Assembly: GCA_903860915.1 (NCBI GenBank)
Contig: CAIOSJ010000016.1
Coordinates: 1 to 64,000 of the forward strand
Source: an uncultured Actinomycetes bacterium
Lineage (GTDB): Bacteria > Actinomycetota > Acidimicrobiia > Acidimicrobiales > RAAP-2
Reading direction: 5' to 3'
Length of the DNA stretch: 64,000 nucleotides
The position numbers were made by a program, and so were the translations under genes. A model generated the notes under the pieces. That model saw nothing but the letters and a program-made list of their open reading frames with translations, ran no database searches and had not been told where the DNA came from. Shown here piece by piece: positions 35,667 through 46,713 of the stretch (within the stretch, counting starts at the first letter, position 1; every line of letters begins with the position of its first letter).

Positions 35667-36200
35667 CTAGGAACCAAAGAGTCGGTTCAGGCCATCCGGG
35701 TCCGCGGCGGAGACCTCGATGGCTCGCTTGCGTAAAAGTTTCTTCGCGGCCTTTTTTTGATCATCATCGAGGCGCTCCACCAGCAAAATCCCATTCAGGT
35801 GATCCATTTCGTGCTGAAAAATTCGCCCTTCGAACTCATCGGTTTCAATAGAAATTTCTTCCCCGTCGAGGCCGAAGCCCACGAGGTGAATGGCGTTAGG
35901 CCGGGTGATGTCCCAACTCAGGCCCGGTACCGAGAGGCAGCCTTCTTCGTAGGTCCACTCCCCGCTCGATTCTTTTATAACGGGGTTTACGACGACGACG
36001 GGACCGTCACCCTTGTCGTAGACGAAAATTCTCTTGTTAATACCGATTTGATTCGCCGCCAAACCCACCCCGGGGGCTTCGTACATGACGTCAATCATGA
36101 GCTCCGCCAGGCTGACAATTTTTCCGTCGATATCGCTGATTTCCTTGGCGACCTCCGTAAGTACAGGATCTCCGAAAACGCGAATAGGTAGGCTCGACAC
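35667..36200 (-). CDS. def: Peptide deformylase
   Basis: 177 aa from GTG. All three deformylase motifs are present: GVGLAANQIG, EGCLSVPG and QHEMDHLNG, whose Cys and two His bind the metal. It removes N-formyl groups from nascent chains. TAGCGT sits 6 nt before the GTG and there is no Shine-Dalgarno. It is the first gene of a def-fmt pair. Confidence 0.97.
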   Translation of the reverse strand: MSSLPIRVFGDPVLTEVAKEISDIDGKIVSLAELMIDVMYEAPGVGLAANQIGINKRIFVYDKGDGPVVVVNPVIKESSGEWTYEEGCLSVPGLSWDITRPNAIHLVGFGLDGEEISIETDEFEGRIFQHEMDHLNGILLVERLDDDQKKAAKKLLRKRAIEVSAADPDGLNRLFGS

Positions 36201-36206
36201 GCTTCT

Positions 36207-36212
36207 ACGCTA
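36207..36212 (-). promoter_or_regulatory. -10 element of leaderless promoter (def-fmt)
   Basis: TAGCGT on the minus strand, 6 nt before the def GTG at 36200. Confidence 0.55.
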
Positions 36213-36282
36213 CCTGTCGCGCCACTCGCCGTGCACGACCTGCGCCGTCGCTGCAGGCTGGTAGTCCCAGGGCGCCAGACGG

Positions 36283-37998
36283 CTATTCAATCGCTAGTCG
36301 CAAGCGTCCCGGTGGGCGCACCGCCGCCAGGAGAGCCGTCGAGAGCTCTTCGTGAGTCGCTGCGGTCACGGTAAAACCTTCGTCAACACTCGTGATAGCC
36401 ACCGATGAAGCAGTGATGGACGCCACGAAGGCGGCGGCGGACTCGCCACTGATCTCAGCTCGCGCCACGAAGGGGGGGATCTCGAGTTCACGGGCGTCAA
36501 TGACGTCCTGCACCTGAATGGGCGTGAGGTCGACGGCTACCAATGACTGCAACGCCTTGTCGTCCCCCCGTCGTGTTTGCAGCATCACTGATCCACGACC
36601 CTCACTTCGTGCCCCCACGAGGCGACCCGCCTTGGCGACGGCGAGAATTCCCTCCCGCCGCGCCCGTTCGCGCGGAGCGAGCAGGTACTGATCGAAGTCC
36701 ACGAACACCACCAGTGAGCAACGTCGGACTCGACTAAAAATGGCTTCCGTTCCCACCACCACCCGAGCGGTGAGTGGCGAGTTCTTCGTCGTGGCCGTTA
36801 CTTCATCGACTGCTTGGCCCAGTTGCAACGTGACGTCCCGAGCCAAGGTCGTCACCCCGCTACGAATTTTTTTCAATTGAGTGGAGCCGCAGGAACGGCA
36901 GAATGACTCTCGCTCTCCATGACCGTTCGGGCACGTCACTCGGCTACCGGCTTCGGCTTCCGGGGCGGCGCAGATTTCGCATCGAGCGAGATCCCCGCAG
37001 CTACGACAGCCAAAGAGGCGGCCCGTCCCGAGTCGTTGAAGCACAATGGCAACCGCCACTTCCTCGCCTCCCCGCAGAGCGTGGTGCACAGCGTCCAGCA
37101 CCTCACTCGAGAGCACGCCGTCCCGGGGATCAGTTCCCCGGCGATCTATGACCGAAATTGCCGGCCACCCCGCCACCTCGTCCCGAGCCACCGCACAGGT
37201 CTCAGACCCACCGAGCAGGGCCGGAGACGGTAGAGCCGAGCAGAGCCACACCGGAGCCTCATCAAGCTGGGCACGGTGCAGCACCACTTCGGTGGCGTGA
37301 TATGTCGGCGAAGCTTCGGAGCGAAAGGCCGAATCATCAGCGTCGATAACAACCGCAGCGCACAGACGCGGGGTCGGGGCGAAGGCGTCTCCGCGAGTCC
37401 CGATGATGATGGGCCAACTCGCCCGCATTCGGTCCCACTCTCCGTCACCACAGGCCACGGCCAGGCCCCGTTGAGCCAGTCGACCACGCAGACGTTGTGC
37501 CCAGCCCTCGGTGGGCACCAGCACCAACAGAGATCCCTCACGGTGTCGCGAGGTCTCGTAGGCGTGTAGAACAATTCCGAGGGGGTCGACGCTGGGCGCT
37601 ACGCGCGTGACCCCCGGCACTAGGGGAACTTCTAACTCCCTCAAGACATCCGTCAGCCCAATTTTTTTAGGTGGCGTCGGGAGATCGGTGATGATCCGTG
37701 GTGGTGAGGTCGCTAGGTAAAAACGCGACACCGGGGCCACCCAGCGACGGGCGGCCCAGGCCAAGAGTGGAGTCAGTTCTGGGGGCGGGCCGTAGCCGAG
37801 CCACTTTACGAGTTCCTTGAGTTCGCGCTCCGGCTCAACGAACTCGCTGACCCACCCACGAACCGAACGTCCATTGAAATTAACGCGCACGCGGTCACCC
37901 AGCCCCACGTGTTGAGTAGCTGGGGTAATGGCGTAATCAAAGCTCTTGTCGACGGCCGAAACTTCCGTTACGACTCGGACCGCCTTCGGCGTGGTCAC
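36283..37998 (-). CDS. priA: PriA-like primosomal protein N' lacking helicase motifs
   Basis: 571 aa from GTG, against about 730 for E. coli PriA. The N-terminal 3'-end-binding domain (1-~105, with DYAITPATQHVGLGDRVRVNFNGR) and the zinc modules (C-R-S-C, C-E-I-C, C-P-N-G-H, C-R-S-C around 335-385) are present. No Walker A GxGKT is found and the DEAH box is AVVIDADDSAF, so it should not unwind DNA. Loss of helicase activity is the rule in actinobacterial PriA. Likely a replication-restart scaffold. It overlaps the metK stop by one base. Confidence 0.85.
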   Translation of the reverse strand: MTTPKAVRVVTEVSAVDKSFDYAITPATQHVGLGDRVRVNFNGRSVRGWVSEFVEPERELKELVKWLGYGPPPELTPLLAWAARRWVAPVSRFYLATSPPRIITDLPTPPKKIGLTDVLRELEVPLVPGVTRVAPSVDPLGIVLHAYETSRHREGSLLVLVPTEGWAQRLRGRLAQRGLAVACGDGEWDRMRASWPIIIGTRGDAFAPTPRLCAAVVIDADDSAFRSEASPTYHATEVVLHRAQLDEAPVWLCSALPSPALLGGSETCAVARDEVAGWPAISVIDRRGTDPRDGVLSSEVLDAVHHALRGGEEVAVAIVLQRLGTGRLFGCRSCGDLARCEICAAPEAEAGSRVTCPNGHGERESFCRSCGSTQLKKIRSGVTTLARDVTLQLGQAVDEVTATTKNSPLTARVVVGTEAIFSRVRRCSLVVFVDFDQYLLAPRERARREGILAVAKAGRLVGARSEGRGSVMLQTRRGDDKALQSLVAVDLTPIQVQDVIDARELEIPPFVARAEISGESAAAFVASITASSVAITSVDEGFTVTAATHEELSTALLAAVRPPGRLRLAIE

Positions 37999-39194
37999 TA
38001 GCTCAGCGCAAGCGCGCTACGCAGGTCGTCGACACGAGGCGTTTGCTCCCACGTGAAGCCCTGGTCACTACGGCCAAAGTGGCCGTAGGCTGCGGTCTTT
38101 TGGTAGACCGGACGTCGTAAATCGAGGTCGCGGATAATGGCTGCGGGTCGCAGGTCAAAGATGTCGCTGACCGCCGCGGCAATGCGCTCATTCGATACTG
38201 CTTCCGTGCCGAAGGTTTCCACCAGAACTGAAACGGGCCGAGCCACACCAATGGCGTAGGCCACCTGCACTTCACAGCGTTCCGCGGCGCCGGCTGCCAC
38301 GACGTGCTTGGCAACCCAGCGAGCAGCGTAGGCCGCCGAGCGGTCCACTTTGGAAGGATCCTTACCCGAAAAGGCACCACCGCCGTGGCGAGCCATACCG
38401 CCGTAGGTATCAACAATAATTTTGCGACCAGTGAGGCCGGTGTCGGCGTGCGGTCCGCCCAGGACGAACTTGCCCGAGGGGTTGGTGTAAATCGATATAT
38501 CGGAAAGGTCCAAGGAGTCTGGCAATATCGGATTAATCACGTGTTGGATTAGGTCTTCACGAATGGTGGACTGACTGATTGAATCAGCGTGCTGAGTGGA
38601 AATCAGAACAGAATCCACCGCTACCGGACGACCGTTTTCGTACACGATGGTCACTTGGGTCTTACCGTCGGGGCGAAGGTAGGCCAGTTGACCCGAGCGA
38701 CGAACTTGGCTCAAGCGCATCGAGAGACGGTGTGCCAGCCAAATGGGTAGAGGCATGTAGTCCTCATTGTCGTTGCAGGCGTAGCCGAACATCATTCCCT
38801 GATCGCCGGCACCCTGAGCATTGAGGGCATCTTCGCCACCCGTGCCTGAGCGCTTTTCTAGGGCGTGGTCGACGCCACCGGCGATATCGGGGCTCTGCTT
38901 GTCGAGCGCCACCAGAACACCACAGTTAGAACCATCGAAGCCCTTGGCGCCATCGTCGTAACCAATGTCGTTGATGGTCTTACGGGCAATGGCCGTGATA
39001 TCGACCACGGCCGAGGAGGTGATCTCACCCGCAATGACGCACAAACCCGTAGTTAAGAGTGTCTCGCAGGCCACGCGTGACGCTGGATCTTGGGCCAGCA
39101 TGGCGTCGAGTACCGCGTCAGAAACTTGATCGGCAATTTTGTCCGGGTGGCCCTCAGTTACTGACTCGGACGTAAACAGGGTTCGCTGACTCAT
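37998..39194 (-). CDS. metK: S-adenosylmethionine synthetase
   Basis: 398 aa, standard length. It makes SAM from methionine and ATP. Signature segments: [33 protein letters not shown] and [29 protein letters not shown] precedes the ATG, which also overlaps the coaBC stop by ATGA. No SAM riboswitch-like structure is visible because the gene lies inside an operon. Confidence 0.98.
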   Translation of the reverse strand: MSQRTLFTSESVTEGHPDKIADQVSDAVLDAMLAQDPASRVACETLLTTGLCVIAGEITSSAVVDITAIARKTINDIGYDDGAKGFDGSNCGVLVALDKQSPDIAGGVDHALEKRSGTGGEDALNAQGAGDQGMMFGYACNDNEDYMPLPIWLAHRLSMRLSQVRRSGQLAYLRPDGKTQVTIVYENGRPVAVDSVLISTQHADSISQSTIREDLIQHVINPILPDSLDLSDISIYTNPSGKFVLGGPHADTGLTGRKIIVDTYGGMARHGGGAFSGKDPSKVDRSAAYAARWVAKHVVAAGAAERCEVQVAYAIGVARPVSVLVETFGTEAVSNERIAAAVSDIFDLRPAAIIRDLDLRRPVYQKTAAYGHFGRSDQGFTWEQTPRVDDLRSALALS

Positions 39195-40420
39195 AGTTCT
39201 CCTCGGCTGAACAACGTTGCCACGCTACTCAAAATCTCGTACGACACTGCTTCTTTCGATCGCAAACTTACTGTGGTCACGTTCTCATCACGGTCAATCA
39301 TGTGAACTTCGTTCGTCGCATGCTCAAATCCCACCCCCGTGGCGGACACGTCATTCACCACCAGAAGATCGCAGCGCTTCCGGCGCATCTTCTCCACGGC
39401 TCGCTCCAGCACGCGGTCCGTCTCCGCCGCAAAACCTACGAGAACCTGACCGGGCAGGCGCCTTTTCGTCAACTCTAAGAGGATGTCGGTCGTTGCGACC
39501 AGGTGCACCTCGGGCACCCCCGTCTCCTTTTTGAGCTTCCGCTCGGCCGGGACCACCGTAAAGTCCGCTACCGCCGCCGCCATAATGATGGCGTCAACGC
39601 TCGGCGCTAGCTCAAAGACCACTTCAGCCATCTCGGCGGCCGTCGAGACTCGACGAACGACAATTCGCGAACGCACATCCAGCGCGAGCTCCGTGCCGAC
39701 TGTGGTCACGAGTTCGACCCGCGCGCCGAGTCGAGCGGCCACTTCGGCCAGGGCGTGACCCTGTTTGCCCGACGAGCGATTACTGATAACCCGAACCGGG
39801 TCGATGGGCTCACGGGTACCCCCCGCCGTCACCAGAATGCGCCGGCCAGCCAGCAGACTGGACTCACCGCCCCTCACTATCTTTTCGATGAGGGTGACGA
39901 TTGCTTCTGGGGCCGGGAGTCGTCCGGCGCCAGAGTCGTTGCCGGCCAGGCGGCCATCGTCGGGTTCCATCACCAGCACACCACGACGGCGCAGGGTGGC
40001 GAGGTTTTCCTGCACCGAGGGCTGCTCCCACATTTCGGTGTGCATGGCCGGACAGAGAAGTACGGGGGCACGACTAGCCAACAGAGTGGCCGTGAGTAAG
40101 TCGTCGGCAAGACCCATGGCGTAACGAGCGATCACGTGTGCCGTGGCCGGAGCGACGACGATAAGGTCAGCATTTTGCCCGAGGTAGGTGTGCGGGATGG
40201 GTGTCGTCGGGTCACCGTAGAGAGACGTTCGCACTGGCTCGCTCGCCAGAGCGGAAAAAGTAACCGCACCCACGAAGCGCAGCGCGTCGGGGGTCAGAAT
40301 GGGGGAAACGAAGTAGCCGGACTCTCGTAAGCGACGAAGAATCTCTACCGCCTTGTAGGCCGCTATTCCGCCCGCAACGCCGAGGACAATACGAGGCGAA
40401 TCAGACGCTGAAAGGGTCAT
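39191..40420 (-). CDS. coaBC: Phosphopantothenoylcysteine decarboxylase / phosphopantothenate-cysteine ligase
   Basis: 409 aa from ATG 40420. The CoaC half (1-~185) is a flavoprotein with [18 protein letters not shown], the catalytic His region [13 protein letters not shown] and CPAMHTEMW, where His replaces the Asn of E. coli PAMN as in mycobacteria. The CoaB half has [22 protein letters not shown] and AAVADFTV. Together they make 4'-phosphopantetheine for coenzyme A. The frame is open to 40552, but homology and the 20-bp overlap with rpoZ favour 40420. Confidence 0.95.
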   Translation of the reverse strand: MTLSASDSPRIVLGVAGGIAAYKAVEILRRLRESGYFVSPILTPDALRFVGAVTFSALASEPVRTSLYGDPTTPIPHTYLGQNADLIVVAPATAHVIARYAMGLADDLLTATLLASRAPVLLCPAMHTEMWEQPSVQENLATLRRRGVLVMEPDDGRLAGNDSGAGRLPAPEAIVTLIEKIVRGGESSLLAGRRILVTAGGTREPIDPVRVISNRSSGKQGHALAEVAARLGARVELVTTVGTELALDVRSRIVVRRVSTAAEMAEVVFELAPSVDAIIMAAAVADFTVVPAERKLKKETGVPEVHLVATTDILLELTKRRLPGQVLVGFAAETDRVLERAVEKMRRKRCDLLVVNDVSATGVGFEHATNEVHMIDRDENVTTVSLRSKEAVSYEILSSVATLFSRGEL

Positions 40421-40757
40421 TCTCGAGTGAGAATGCGTCAAGTTGAGCATCCTTGCGCGCCTGTTCGGCGGCCTCGGCGGCAGCCTGTTCGGCGGCCACT
40501 TCGTCGGCCGTCGGGCGACGAACCTGGAGTTTGCCTTCGTAGAGTTCTTCAAAAGCCAACGTGAGCGACTTGTTGGAGAGGGAGTTCACCTGCGGCGGAA
40601 TCAACGCTCCGTGACCTTGACCGAGACCGTTGTAGTACTCGTTGATTTCGCGCGCGCGCATGGAGGCAACCGCGACCAGAGTGAACTTCGAGTTTTCTGC
40701 GTGAGCGAGCAGTGTCTCAATGGGCGGGTCAACGAGGGTGGGGCGCTCAGAGGTCAC
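40401..40757 (-). CDS. rpoZ: RNA polymerase omega subunit
   Basis: 118 aa from GTG 40757, preceded by AAAGGA at good distance; the frame to 40805 lies in gmk. Conserved core PPIETLLAHAENSKFTLVAVASMRAREIN and ALAFEELYEGKLQVRR-like segment. Omega helps assemble beta' into RNA polymerase. The C-terminal ~35 residues are Ala/Glu/Gln-rich. Position between gmk and coaBC is the usual one. Confidence 0.93.
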   Translation of the reverse strand: MTSERPTLVDPPIETLLAHAENSKFTLVAVASMRAREINEYYNGLGQGHGALIPPQVNSLSNKSLTLAFEELYEGKLQVRRPTADEVAAEQAAAEAAEQARKDAQLDAFSLENDPFSV

Positions 40758-40767
40758 AGTGAATCCT

Positions 40768-41355
40768 TTACGAGTTGGTCGGCCGGGTACGGCGGAGTTC
40801 TTCAATAATAGCCTGAATTTTGCTCACCGCCGCCGTCAGGTCGTCATTCACCACAATTTCGCGAGCAATTGCCTCACCAATGGCAATTTCATTCGGAGTG
40901 CTGGCCAAACGAACCGCCACGTGTTCCATGGAGTCACCCCGGCTCATGAGGCGGTCCTCGAGCGAGGACATAGAGGGGGCCTTGATCAAAATCACGCAGG
41001 CTGACGGCAAGCGCTCGAGCACCTGCTGGGCGCCCTGCACGTCAATTTCCAAGAGAACGTCGCAGCCCACAGGGGGTGACGGCATCGGAGTTCCGTAGAG
41101 ATTGCCGTGGAATTCCGCCCATTCGAAGAAGCCGTCACGCTCAATGGCGTATTCGAATTCCTTACGAGCAACAAAGACGTACTCGTCACCCGACTCACTC
41201 TCTCGACGAGTCCGCGTCGTCCAACTTCTACTCAGCCACAGGGATGGGTCGGCCGCGATTAACGCTCGCGCGATTGTCCCCTTGCCAACCCCACCGGGGC
41301 CGATGAGAACGATGACGCGAAAGTTATCGAGCAAGGCAACGGAAGAGTTCGGCAC
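40768..41355 (-). CDS. gmk: Guanylate kinase
   Basis: 195 aa from GTG 41355. P-loop VLIGPGGVGKGTIARAL, GMP-binding SRSWTTRTRRESESGDEYVFV and LLEIDVQGAQQVLERLP. It phosphorylates GMP to GDP. The start is uncertain: GTG 41355 overlaps mihF by 32 bp, while a TTG at 41334 would overlap it by 11 bp; neither has a clear Shine-Dalgarno. Coupling to mihF is likely. Confidence 0.92.
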   Translation of the reverse strand: MPNSSVALLDNFRVIVLIGPGGVGKGTIARALIAADPSLWLSRSWTTRTRRESESGDEYVFVARKEFEYAIERDGFFEWAEFHGNLYGTPMPSPPVGCDVLLEIDVQGAQQVLERLPSACVILIKAPSMSSLEDRLMSRGDSMEHVAVRLASTPNEIAIGEAIAREIVVNDDLTAAVSKIQAIIEELRRTRPTNS

Positions 41356-41644
41356 GTTGTTTGGGGCCCAAACCGCGAATCCTGCGAGTGGGGGCAATTT
41401 TCGCTTGGCTCATAATGCGCGCGGCTTTCACCTCGCCAATCGCCGGTAATGCCGCCACCAGATCGTGAGCCCGCATGGAGGCCACGCAGTCCTCGTGTTG
41501 CGCCAACAGCAAAACTTCTTCGAGGGAAAGATCTCCGCACTTCACCAGATTTTTAATCTCAGCACGACGACGCCGGTTGGCCACCGCCAGCTGAGACGCC
41601 GCCACACGCTGCTCGTGGGTGAGGGTGGGCGCGGTCGGTGTCAC
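41324..41644 (-). CDS. mihF: Actinobacterial integration host factor
   Basis: 106 aa. Helical core with QLAVANRRRRAEIKNLVKCGDL and the helix-hairpin-helix/H2TH-like stretch VAALPAIGEVKAARIMSQAKI, then RRIRGLGPKQRAEL, as in mycobacterial and Streptomyces IHF. It binds DNA non-specifically as a nucleoid protein. The gene order mihF-gmk-rpoZ-coaBC-metK is typical of Actinomycetota. TAGAGT lies 6 nt before the GTG. Confidence 0.95.
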   Translation of the reverse strand: MTPTAPTLTHEQRVAASQLAVANRRRRAEIKNLVKCGDLSLEEVLLLAQHEDCVASMRAHDLVAALPAIGEVKAARIMSQAKIAPTRRIRGLGPKQRAELFRCLAR

Positions 41645-41650
41645 GGCGAA

Positions 41651-41656
41651 ACTCTA
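41651..41656 (-). promoter_or_regulatory. -10 element of leaderless promoter (mihF operon)
   Basis: TAGAGT on the minus strand, 6 nt before the mihF GTG at 41644; it lies between the pyrF stop and mihF. Confidence 0.55.
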
Positions 41657-41676
41657 CTCCCCACGCCTCACACCGA

Positions 41677-42513
41677 CTACGCCAGGGCGGCCGACAGGTC
41701 GTCGCGCCACCGACGAATGGTGTCTCGCAGCGAACGCACGTCGGGGCCGCTCGCGGCAATCGCCCGCGAAACGTTGACGAGTACCGTTCCCTGAGGGCAG
41801 CGTTCAAAGAGTTTCCCGACGTCGTCAGGCGAAGCTCCCTGCGCGCCCACTCCGGGTACGAGGTACGGGCCGTGGAGCGATGCGAGATCAAAGTGCGGGC
41901 GGTCGCGCGTAGCGCCGACAACCGCCCCTAGGGAGCCCAAATCCCCGCCCTGGTGGTTGATTTCAGCCAATTGGCGAAGTAGAAAATCCTCCACCTTTTC
42001 GTCAGTGTGAAGTTTTGCCGTTTGCACCGGGCGCCCCTCGTCATTCGAGCTCGCCACCACTACAAAAAGCCCCCGGCCCGATTCGCTGGCGCGCGCGATC
42101 AATGAACCCATAGCTGCGATACCGAGGTAGGGGCTCACGGTCAACGCGTCGACCGCCAGGGGGGAACCCTTGGTCAACCACGCGTCGGCGTACCCATCGT
42201 TCGTGGAACCAATATCCCCACGCTTGGCGTCGGCGATGATCAGTATTCCCGCGTCGTGAGCATCGGCGATGACGCGCTCGAGGATGCGGAAGCCCGCTGA
42301 ACCGAAACGTTCGTAGTAGGCAACTTGGGGCTTAATGGCCGCGGCGTTCCCGAGCGCTGATTCCAGTAGCGCGAGCGAGACGAATTCTGCACCGGCGGCG
42401 TCGTCGTCTCGTTCCCAGGAGGCGAGCAGGTGTCGGCTGGGGTCAATTCCCACGCACAAGGGACCGAGGACCTTAATGCGCTCCTGCAAACGTTGCCCAA
42501 ATGTTTCAGCCAT
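41677..42513 (-). CDS. pyrF: Orotidine 5'-phosphate decarboxylase (type 2)
   Basis: 278 aa. Last step to UMP. CVGIDPSRHLLASW and the catalytic IIADAKRGDIGSTNDGYADAW (Lys-Asp pair) mark the type 2 subfamily common in actinobacteria; VNVSRAIA and GAQGASPDDV lie in the phosphate-binding part. It overlaps pyrD by 8 bp and is the last gene of the pyr operon. Confidence 0.96.
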   Translation of the reverse strand: MAETFGQRLQERIKVLGPLCVGIDPSRHLLASWERDDDAAGAEFVSLALLESALGNAAAIKPQVAYYERFGSAGFRILERVIADAHDAGILIIADAKRGDIGSTNDGYADAWLTKGSPLAVDALTVSPYLGIAAMGSLIARASESGRGLFVVVASSNDEGRPVQTAKLHTDEKVEDFLLRQLAEINHQGGDLGSLGAVVGATRDRPHFDLASLHGPYLVPGVGAQGASPDDVGKLFERCPQGTVLVNVSRAIAASGPDVRSLRDTIRRWRDDLSAALA

Positions 42514-43426
42514 GAGATCTCCCTCGTATGTCGCTTAGGGCCACGACGCCGTGACGCGCCATCCAACGGCGCATGTCACTCTGCACCTTCCACGGCGCCC
42601 GCGGGGTCGCAAAGCTCGCGGTGCCCACCTGGACGGCATTGGCGCCCGCCATAATCATGGCTAGGGCGTCACGACCGTTGACGACGCCCCCCACACCAAC
42701 TATGGGTAGTTCCCCCAGGGCGGCGCGAACGTCGTAGACCGCCCGTAGTGCGATGGGCAGTATGGGCCCACCACTTAGACCACCGCCGCCATTGCCAAGA
42801 GTTGGTCGTCCGGTCTCAATATCAATGTCGAGACCCAAAACGGTATTCGTGAGCGTCACCGCTTCGGCACCGGCTTCGACGGCGGCGGCGGCGACCGCGA
42901 CTATGTCCGGCGTATTGGGGCTGAGTTTCACCCACAGCGGCTTGCCGCATACGCGCGCGGCGTCCACCACTTCTGCGGTCGCGCGTACCGAGTGCGCAAA
43001 GAGTGCGGCGCGATCTTCCAAATTCGGGCAACTCGCGTTTACTTCAACCGCGGCAACCTCAGCCCCGACGAGTAGTTCTGCGGCTGCGCCAAACTCCGCC
43101 GCGCTGCGACCCCAAATCGACGCAACCACCGTGGCCCGTCTGGCCAGCAGAGCGGGCAAAGAGTCCCGACGCCACGCAGTAACCCCCGGTCCCGAAAGGC
43201 CCACTGCGTTAATCATCGCCTCCCCCGCTGGGGCCACGCGCGGAGCGGGGTTACCCAGCCACTCGAAGCTCGCTAGAGACTTGACGACCACCGCTCCCAG
43301 TTGCGACAGGTCGCCGTAGGCCGACAGCTCGTCGCCGTAGCCCGCCGTCCCCGCCGCCGTCATGACGCAAGCGTCGAGAGACACGCTGCCCACGCTGGTG
43401 GCTAGAGAAATCTGGCGAGCTCTCAT
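42506..43426 (-). CDS. pyrD: Dihydroorotate dehydrogenase (class 1)
   Basis: 306 aa, without an N-terminal membrane extension, so the soluble class 1 type. [19 protein letters not shown], catalytic Cys in [21 protein letters not shown] and the FMN phosphate site [19 protein letters not shown]. Class 1B enzymes normally need the PyrK iron-sulfur subunit; no pyrK is in this operon, so the electron acceptor is open. ATGA overlap with carB. Confidence 0.94.
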   Translation of the reverse strand: MRARQISLATSVGSVSLDACVMTAAGTAGYGDELSAYGDLSQLGAVVVKSLASFEWLGNPAPRVAPAGEAMINAVGLSGPGVTAWRRDSLPALLARRATVVASIWGRSAAEFGAAAELLVGAEVAAVEVNASCPNLEDRAALFAHSVRATAEVVDAARVCGKPLWVKLSPNTPDIVAVAAAAVEAGAEAVTLTNTVLGLDIDIETGRPTLGNGGGGLSGGPILPIALRAVYDVRAALGELPIVGVGGVVNGRDALAMIMAGANAVQVGTASFATPRAPWKVQSDMRRWMARHGVVALSDIRGRSHG

Positions 43427-46400
43427 CGATGGAGTTCCTGTAAGGACGTGACGCGCCAGCCGTGTTTCGTGGTGTCAGCAATACCACGCACCGCCGCCAA
43501 GCCGGCCGACAGGGTCGTGAGACATGAGACGCCGTGCAGGGTGCAGGCGGAGCGAATATGCACGCCGTCCGCCCTCGCCCCACGACCTGATGGCGTATTA
43601 ATCACCATGTGCACCTCACCCGAACTAATGAGCTCCACGGCGTCGCGGGCGCCGTCGTTGAGGCCAACTTTCCCCACGGGGGTATCGATGGCCACTCCGT
43701 TGTGTTCCAGGAAATTAGCGGTGCCGAAGGTGGCGGCCAAAGTGAATCCAAGTTCGCGGAGTTGACGCGCCAGCACGACTCCTTGCTCCTTGTCGCGGTC
43801 CGCCAGGGATAAAAAGACCTGACCTCGAGATGGCAGTCTGGTGCCCGCCGCCAACTGGGACTTGGCAAAGGCAATGCCGAAGCTCTCGCCAATTCCCATC
43901 ACTTCACCGGTCGAGCGCATTTCGGGGCCCAGCACCGTGTCGACCCCGGGGAAACGACTGAAGGGCAGGACGGCTTCCTTCACACTGACGTAGTCCGGCT
44001 TCGGCGTGCCGAGACCCACGATCCCCTCGTCTCGCATACTGGCCAGAGTCTGGCCCAGCATGACTCGAACTGCGACCTTGGCCACCGGTACACCGGTGGC
44101 CTTGGCCACGAAGGGAACGGTGCGACTCGCCCGAGGATTGGCTTCGATAACGAAAATTTCGTCATCCTTAACGGCGAATTGAATATTGATCAAACCCACC
44201 ACCGTGAGGGCGTGCGCAATGCGCGTGGTCATCTCACCGATACGCGCGATGACGTCGTCACTGAGCGACTGTGGCGGAAGGGCGCAGGCTGAGTCGCCGG
44301 AGTGAACCCCGGCTTCTTCAACGTGTTCCATAACGCCGGCGATATAGACGTCACCAGTGTTATCGCGGATCGCGTCGACGTCGACCTCAATGGCTTCCTC
44401 GAGGAAGCGGTCAATCAGCACGGGGCGATCCGCCGAGACGCCACCCTCACGCGCGAGCGAGCCGTGCACTCCGAGCAGCCCATTCATGACGCGCTGCAGG
44501 GAGTCGTCGTCGTACACGATCTCCATGGCGCGACCACCGAGTACGTAACTAGGTCGCACGAGAACTGGGTAGCCGATCTTCTCCACGATGGCCCGAGCGC
44601 CAGCCAGCGTGATGGCCACGTCCCCGGGGGGTTGCGCGATGCCAATCTCGGTGCAGATGGCGCTCCAGCGCTGGCGATCTTCTGCGTCGTCAATCGATGT
44701 CACGGAGGTGCCGAGGATGAGCGCCGGATCGATACTGTGCGACAACTTCAAGGGGGTCTGGCCACCGAGAGCCACGATGACACCGACCAAGCGTCCACCG
44801 TCGCGACTGGCCGCCTGCTCGGCCCGAATTACGTTGCCCACATCCTCGGGTGTGAGGGGCTCAAAGTAGAGGCGATCTGACGTCGAATAGTCGGTCGAGA
44901 CTGTTTCGGGGTTGCAGTTCACCATGATGGATTCGTAGCCCATCTCGCGTAGCGCCAAGGAGGCGTGTACACAGCAGTAATCGAATTCAATGCCCTGACC
45001 GATGCGATTGGGGCCGGAACCAAGAATGATGACACGATCACGGTCCGAGCTGGCAATTTCGTCTTCGTCGTCGTAACTCGAGTAGTGGTACGGCGTCGCG
45101 GCGGCAAATTCTGCCGCGCAGGTATCAACCGTCTTGTAGGTCGTAAGAATCCCCGCGGCCACTCGGGCCTCACTGACCTGCGCCAGTGGCTCGTTCGTCA
45201 TTTGGCCGATCTGGGTATCGGAAAAACCCAACTGCTTAACGTAACGCCAGTCGGCGCTCGACACTTCGCGTAGGGGTGGGAAACTTCGAATCAGCAACTC
45301 GGCCTCATAGATGTCCGCGAGCTGGCGCATAAACCATGGGTCAATACCCGTGCGCCGTGAAATCTCCTCCGCCGTCGAACCCCTACGCAGCATGGCGTGC
45401 AGGGCGAAAATACGTTCTGGGGTTGCCACCTCACACCGTAGCCAGAGCTCCTCGTCAGAAAAATCACTGAACTCGTCCTCGTCACCGCCAAAACCACTGC
45501 GGCCCTGCTCCAAGGATCGAAGCGCTTTTTGCAAGCTCTCGGGGAAATTACGGCCAATGGCCATGACTTCGCCTACCGACTGCATGCGCGTCCCCAGTTC
45601 TGGTGTCGCGCCCGGTAATTTTTCAAAGGCCCAGCGAGGAATTTTAGTGACAACGTAGTCAATTGATGGCTCGAATGAAGCCGGGGTCGCCCGTGTGATG
45701 TCATTGTCAATTTCATCCAAGGTGTAACCCACCGCGAGACGGGCCGCAATTTTCGCTATCGGAAATCCCGTCGCCTTAGAGGCGAGGGCGCTGGAGCGAC
45801 TCACTCGAGGGTTCATCTCAATCACCAGACGACGGCCATCTAAGGGATTTACCGCAAACTGCACGTTCGAACCGCCCGTCTCAACACCCACGCGGCGCAG
45901 CACGGCAAAGGCGTCGTCACGCATTTCTTGGTATTCCACGTCCGACAGCGTCTGCGCGGGGGCGACCGTAATCGAGTCACCAGTGTGCACGCCCATGGGG
46001 TCGAAGTTCTCAATCGAACAAACGATCACGCAATTGTCGTGACGATCACGCATGACTTCTAGCTCGTATTCCTTCCACCCAGCAATGGACTGCTCCACCA
46101 GGATTTCGCGAACCGGCGAGGCGGCAATTCCCTCCGTCGCCAGTCGCACGAAGTCCTCCAAGTTGTGCGCAATGCCAGTCCCAGCACCGCCCAAGATGAA
46201 GCTCGGTCGAATGATGATGGGAAAGCCAATTTCGAGGGCAATAGTGATTGACTCTTCGAGCGAATGGGCGAATCCGGAAATCGGAACGGCGAGCCCAATG
46301 TCCAGCATCGCGGCCTTAAACAGCTCTCGATCCTCGGCGGTAGAAATGGCCTCGGGGCGAGCTCCGATGACTTCGATGCCGAGTCGCTCCAGGACACCGG

Positions 46401-46713
46401 CTCGAAAGAGTTCCATCGTTAGATTAAGAGCCGTCTGACCACCCAGCGTGGGCAGCAGTGCGTCGGGGCGCTCTTTTTCTAAAATATCGGTAAGGACGTC
46501 AATGTCCAGCGGCTCCACGTAAGTAACGTCAGCGGTGGTGGGGTCCGTCATGATGGTGGCGGGATTGGAGTTCACCAGAATGACTCGGTAGCCCTCCGCC
46601 CTCAGCACCTGGCAGGCCTGAGTGCCCGAGTAGTCAAACTCGCAGGCCTGGCCGATGACAATGGGTCCCGAGCCAATGACCATGATGGAGTGAATATCAT
46701 CGCGACGGGGCAT
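43423..46713 (-). CDS. carB: Carbamoyl-phosphate synthase large subunit
   Basis: 1096 aa, full length. Two ATP-grasp halves, each starting with [17 protein letters not shown] and [20 protein letters not shown], a helical oligomerisation domain and a C-terminal MGS-like allosteric domain (about 960-1096). It makes carbamoyl phosphate from bicarbonate, ATP and ammonia passed from CarA. The product serves both PyrB here and ArgF in the arg operon. It starts immediately after the carA stop. Confidence 0.98.
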   Translation of the reverse strand: MPRRDDIHSIMVIGSGPIVIGQACEFDYSGTQACQVLRAEGYRVILVNSNPATIMTDPTTADVTYVEPLDIDVLTDILEKERPDALLPTLGGQTALNLTMELFRAGVLERLGIEVIGARPEAISTAEDRELFKAAMLDIGLAVPISGFAHSLEESITIALEIGFPIIIRPSFILGGAGTGIAHNLEDFVRLATEGIAASPVREILVEQSIAGWKEYELEVMRDRHDNCVIVCSIENFDPMGVHTGDSITVAPAQTLSDVEYQEMRDDAFAVLRRVGVETGGSNVQFAVNPLDGRRLVIEMNPRVSRSSALASKATGFPIAKIAARLAVGYTLDEIDNDITRATPASFEPSIDYVVTKIPRWAFEKLPGATPELGTRMQSVGEVMAIGRNFPESLQKALRSLEQGRSGFGGDEDEFSDFSDEELWLRCEVATPERIFALHAMLRRGSTAEEISRRTGIDPWFMRQLADIYEAELLIRSFPPLREVSSADWRYVKQLGFSDTQIGQMTNEPLAQVSEARVAAGILTTYKTVDTCAAEFAAATPYHYSSYDDEDEIASSDRDRVIILGSGPNRIGQGIEFDYCCVHASLALREMGYESIMVNCNPETVSTDYSTSDRLYFEPLTPEDVGNVIRAEQAASRDGGRLVGVIVALGGQTPLKLSHSIDPALILGTSVTSIDDAEDRQRWSAICTEIGIAQPPGDVAITLAGARAIVEKIGYPVLVRPSYVLGGRAMEIVYDDDSLQRVMNGLLGVHGSLAREGGVSADRPVLIDRFLEEAIEVDVDAIRDNTGDVYIAGVMEHVEEAGVHSGDSACALPPQSLSDDVIARIGEMTTRIAHALTVVGLINIQFAVKDDEIFVIEANPRASRTVPFVAKATGVPVAKVAVRVMLGQTLASMRDEGIVGLGTPKPDYVSVKEAVLPFSRFPGVDTVLGPEMRSTGEVMGIGESFGIAFAKSQLAAGTRLPSRGQVFLSLADRDKEQGVVLARQLRELGFTLAATFGTANFLEHNGVAIDTPVGKVGLNDGARDAVELISSGEVHMVINTPSGRGARADGVHIRSACTLHGVSCLTTLSAGLAAVRGIADTTKHGWRVTSLQELHR

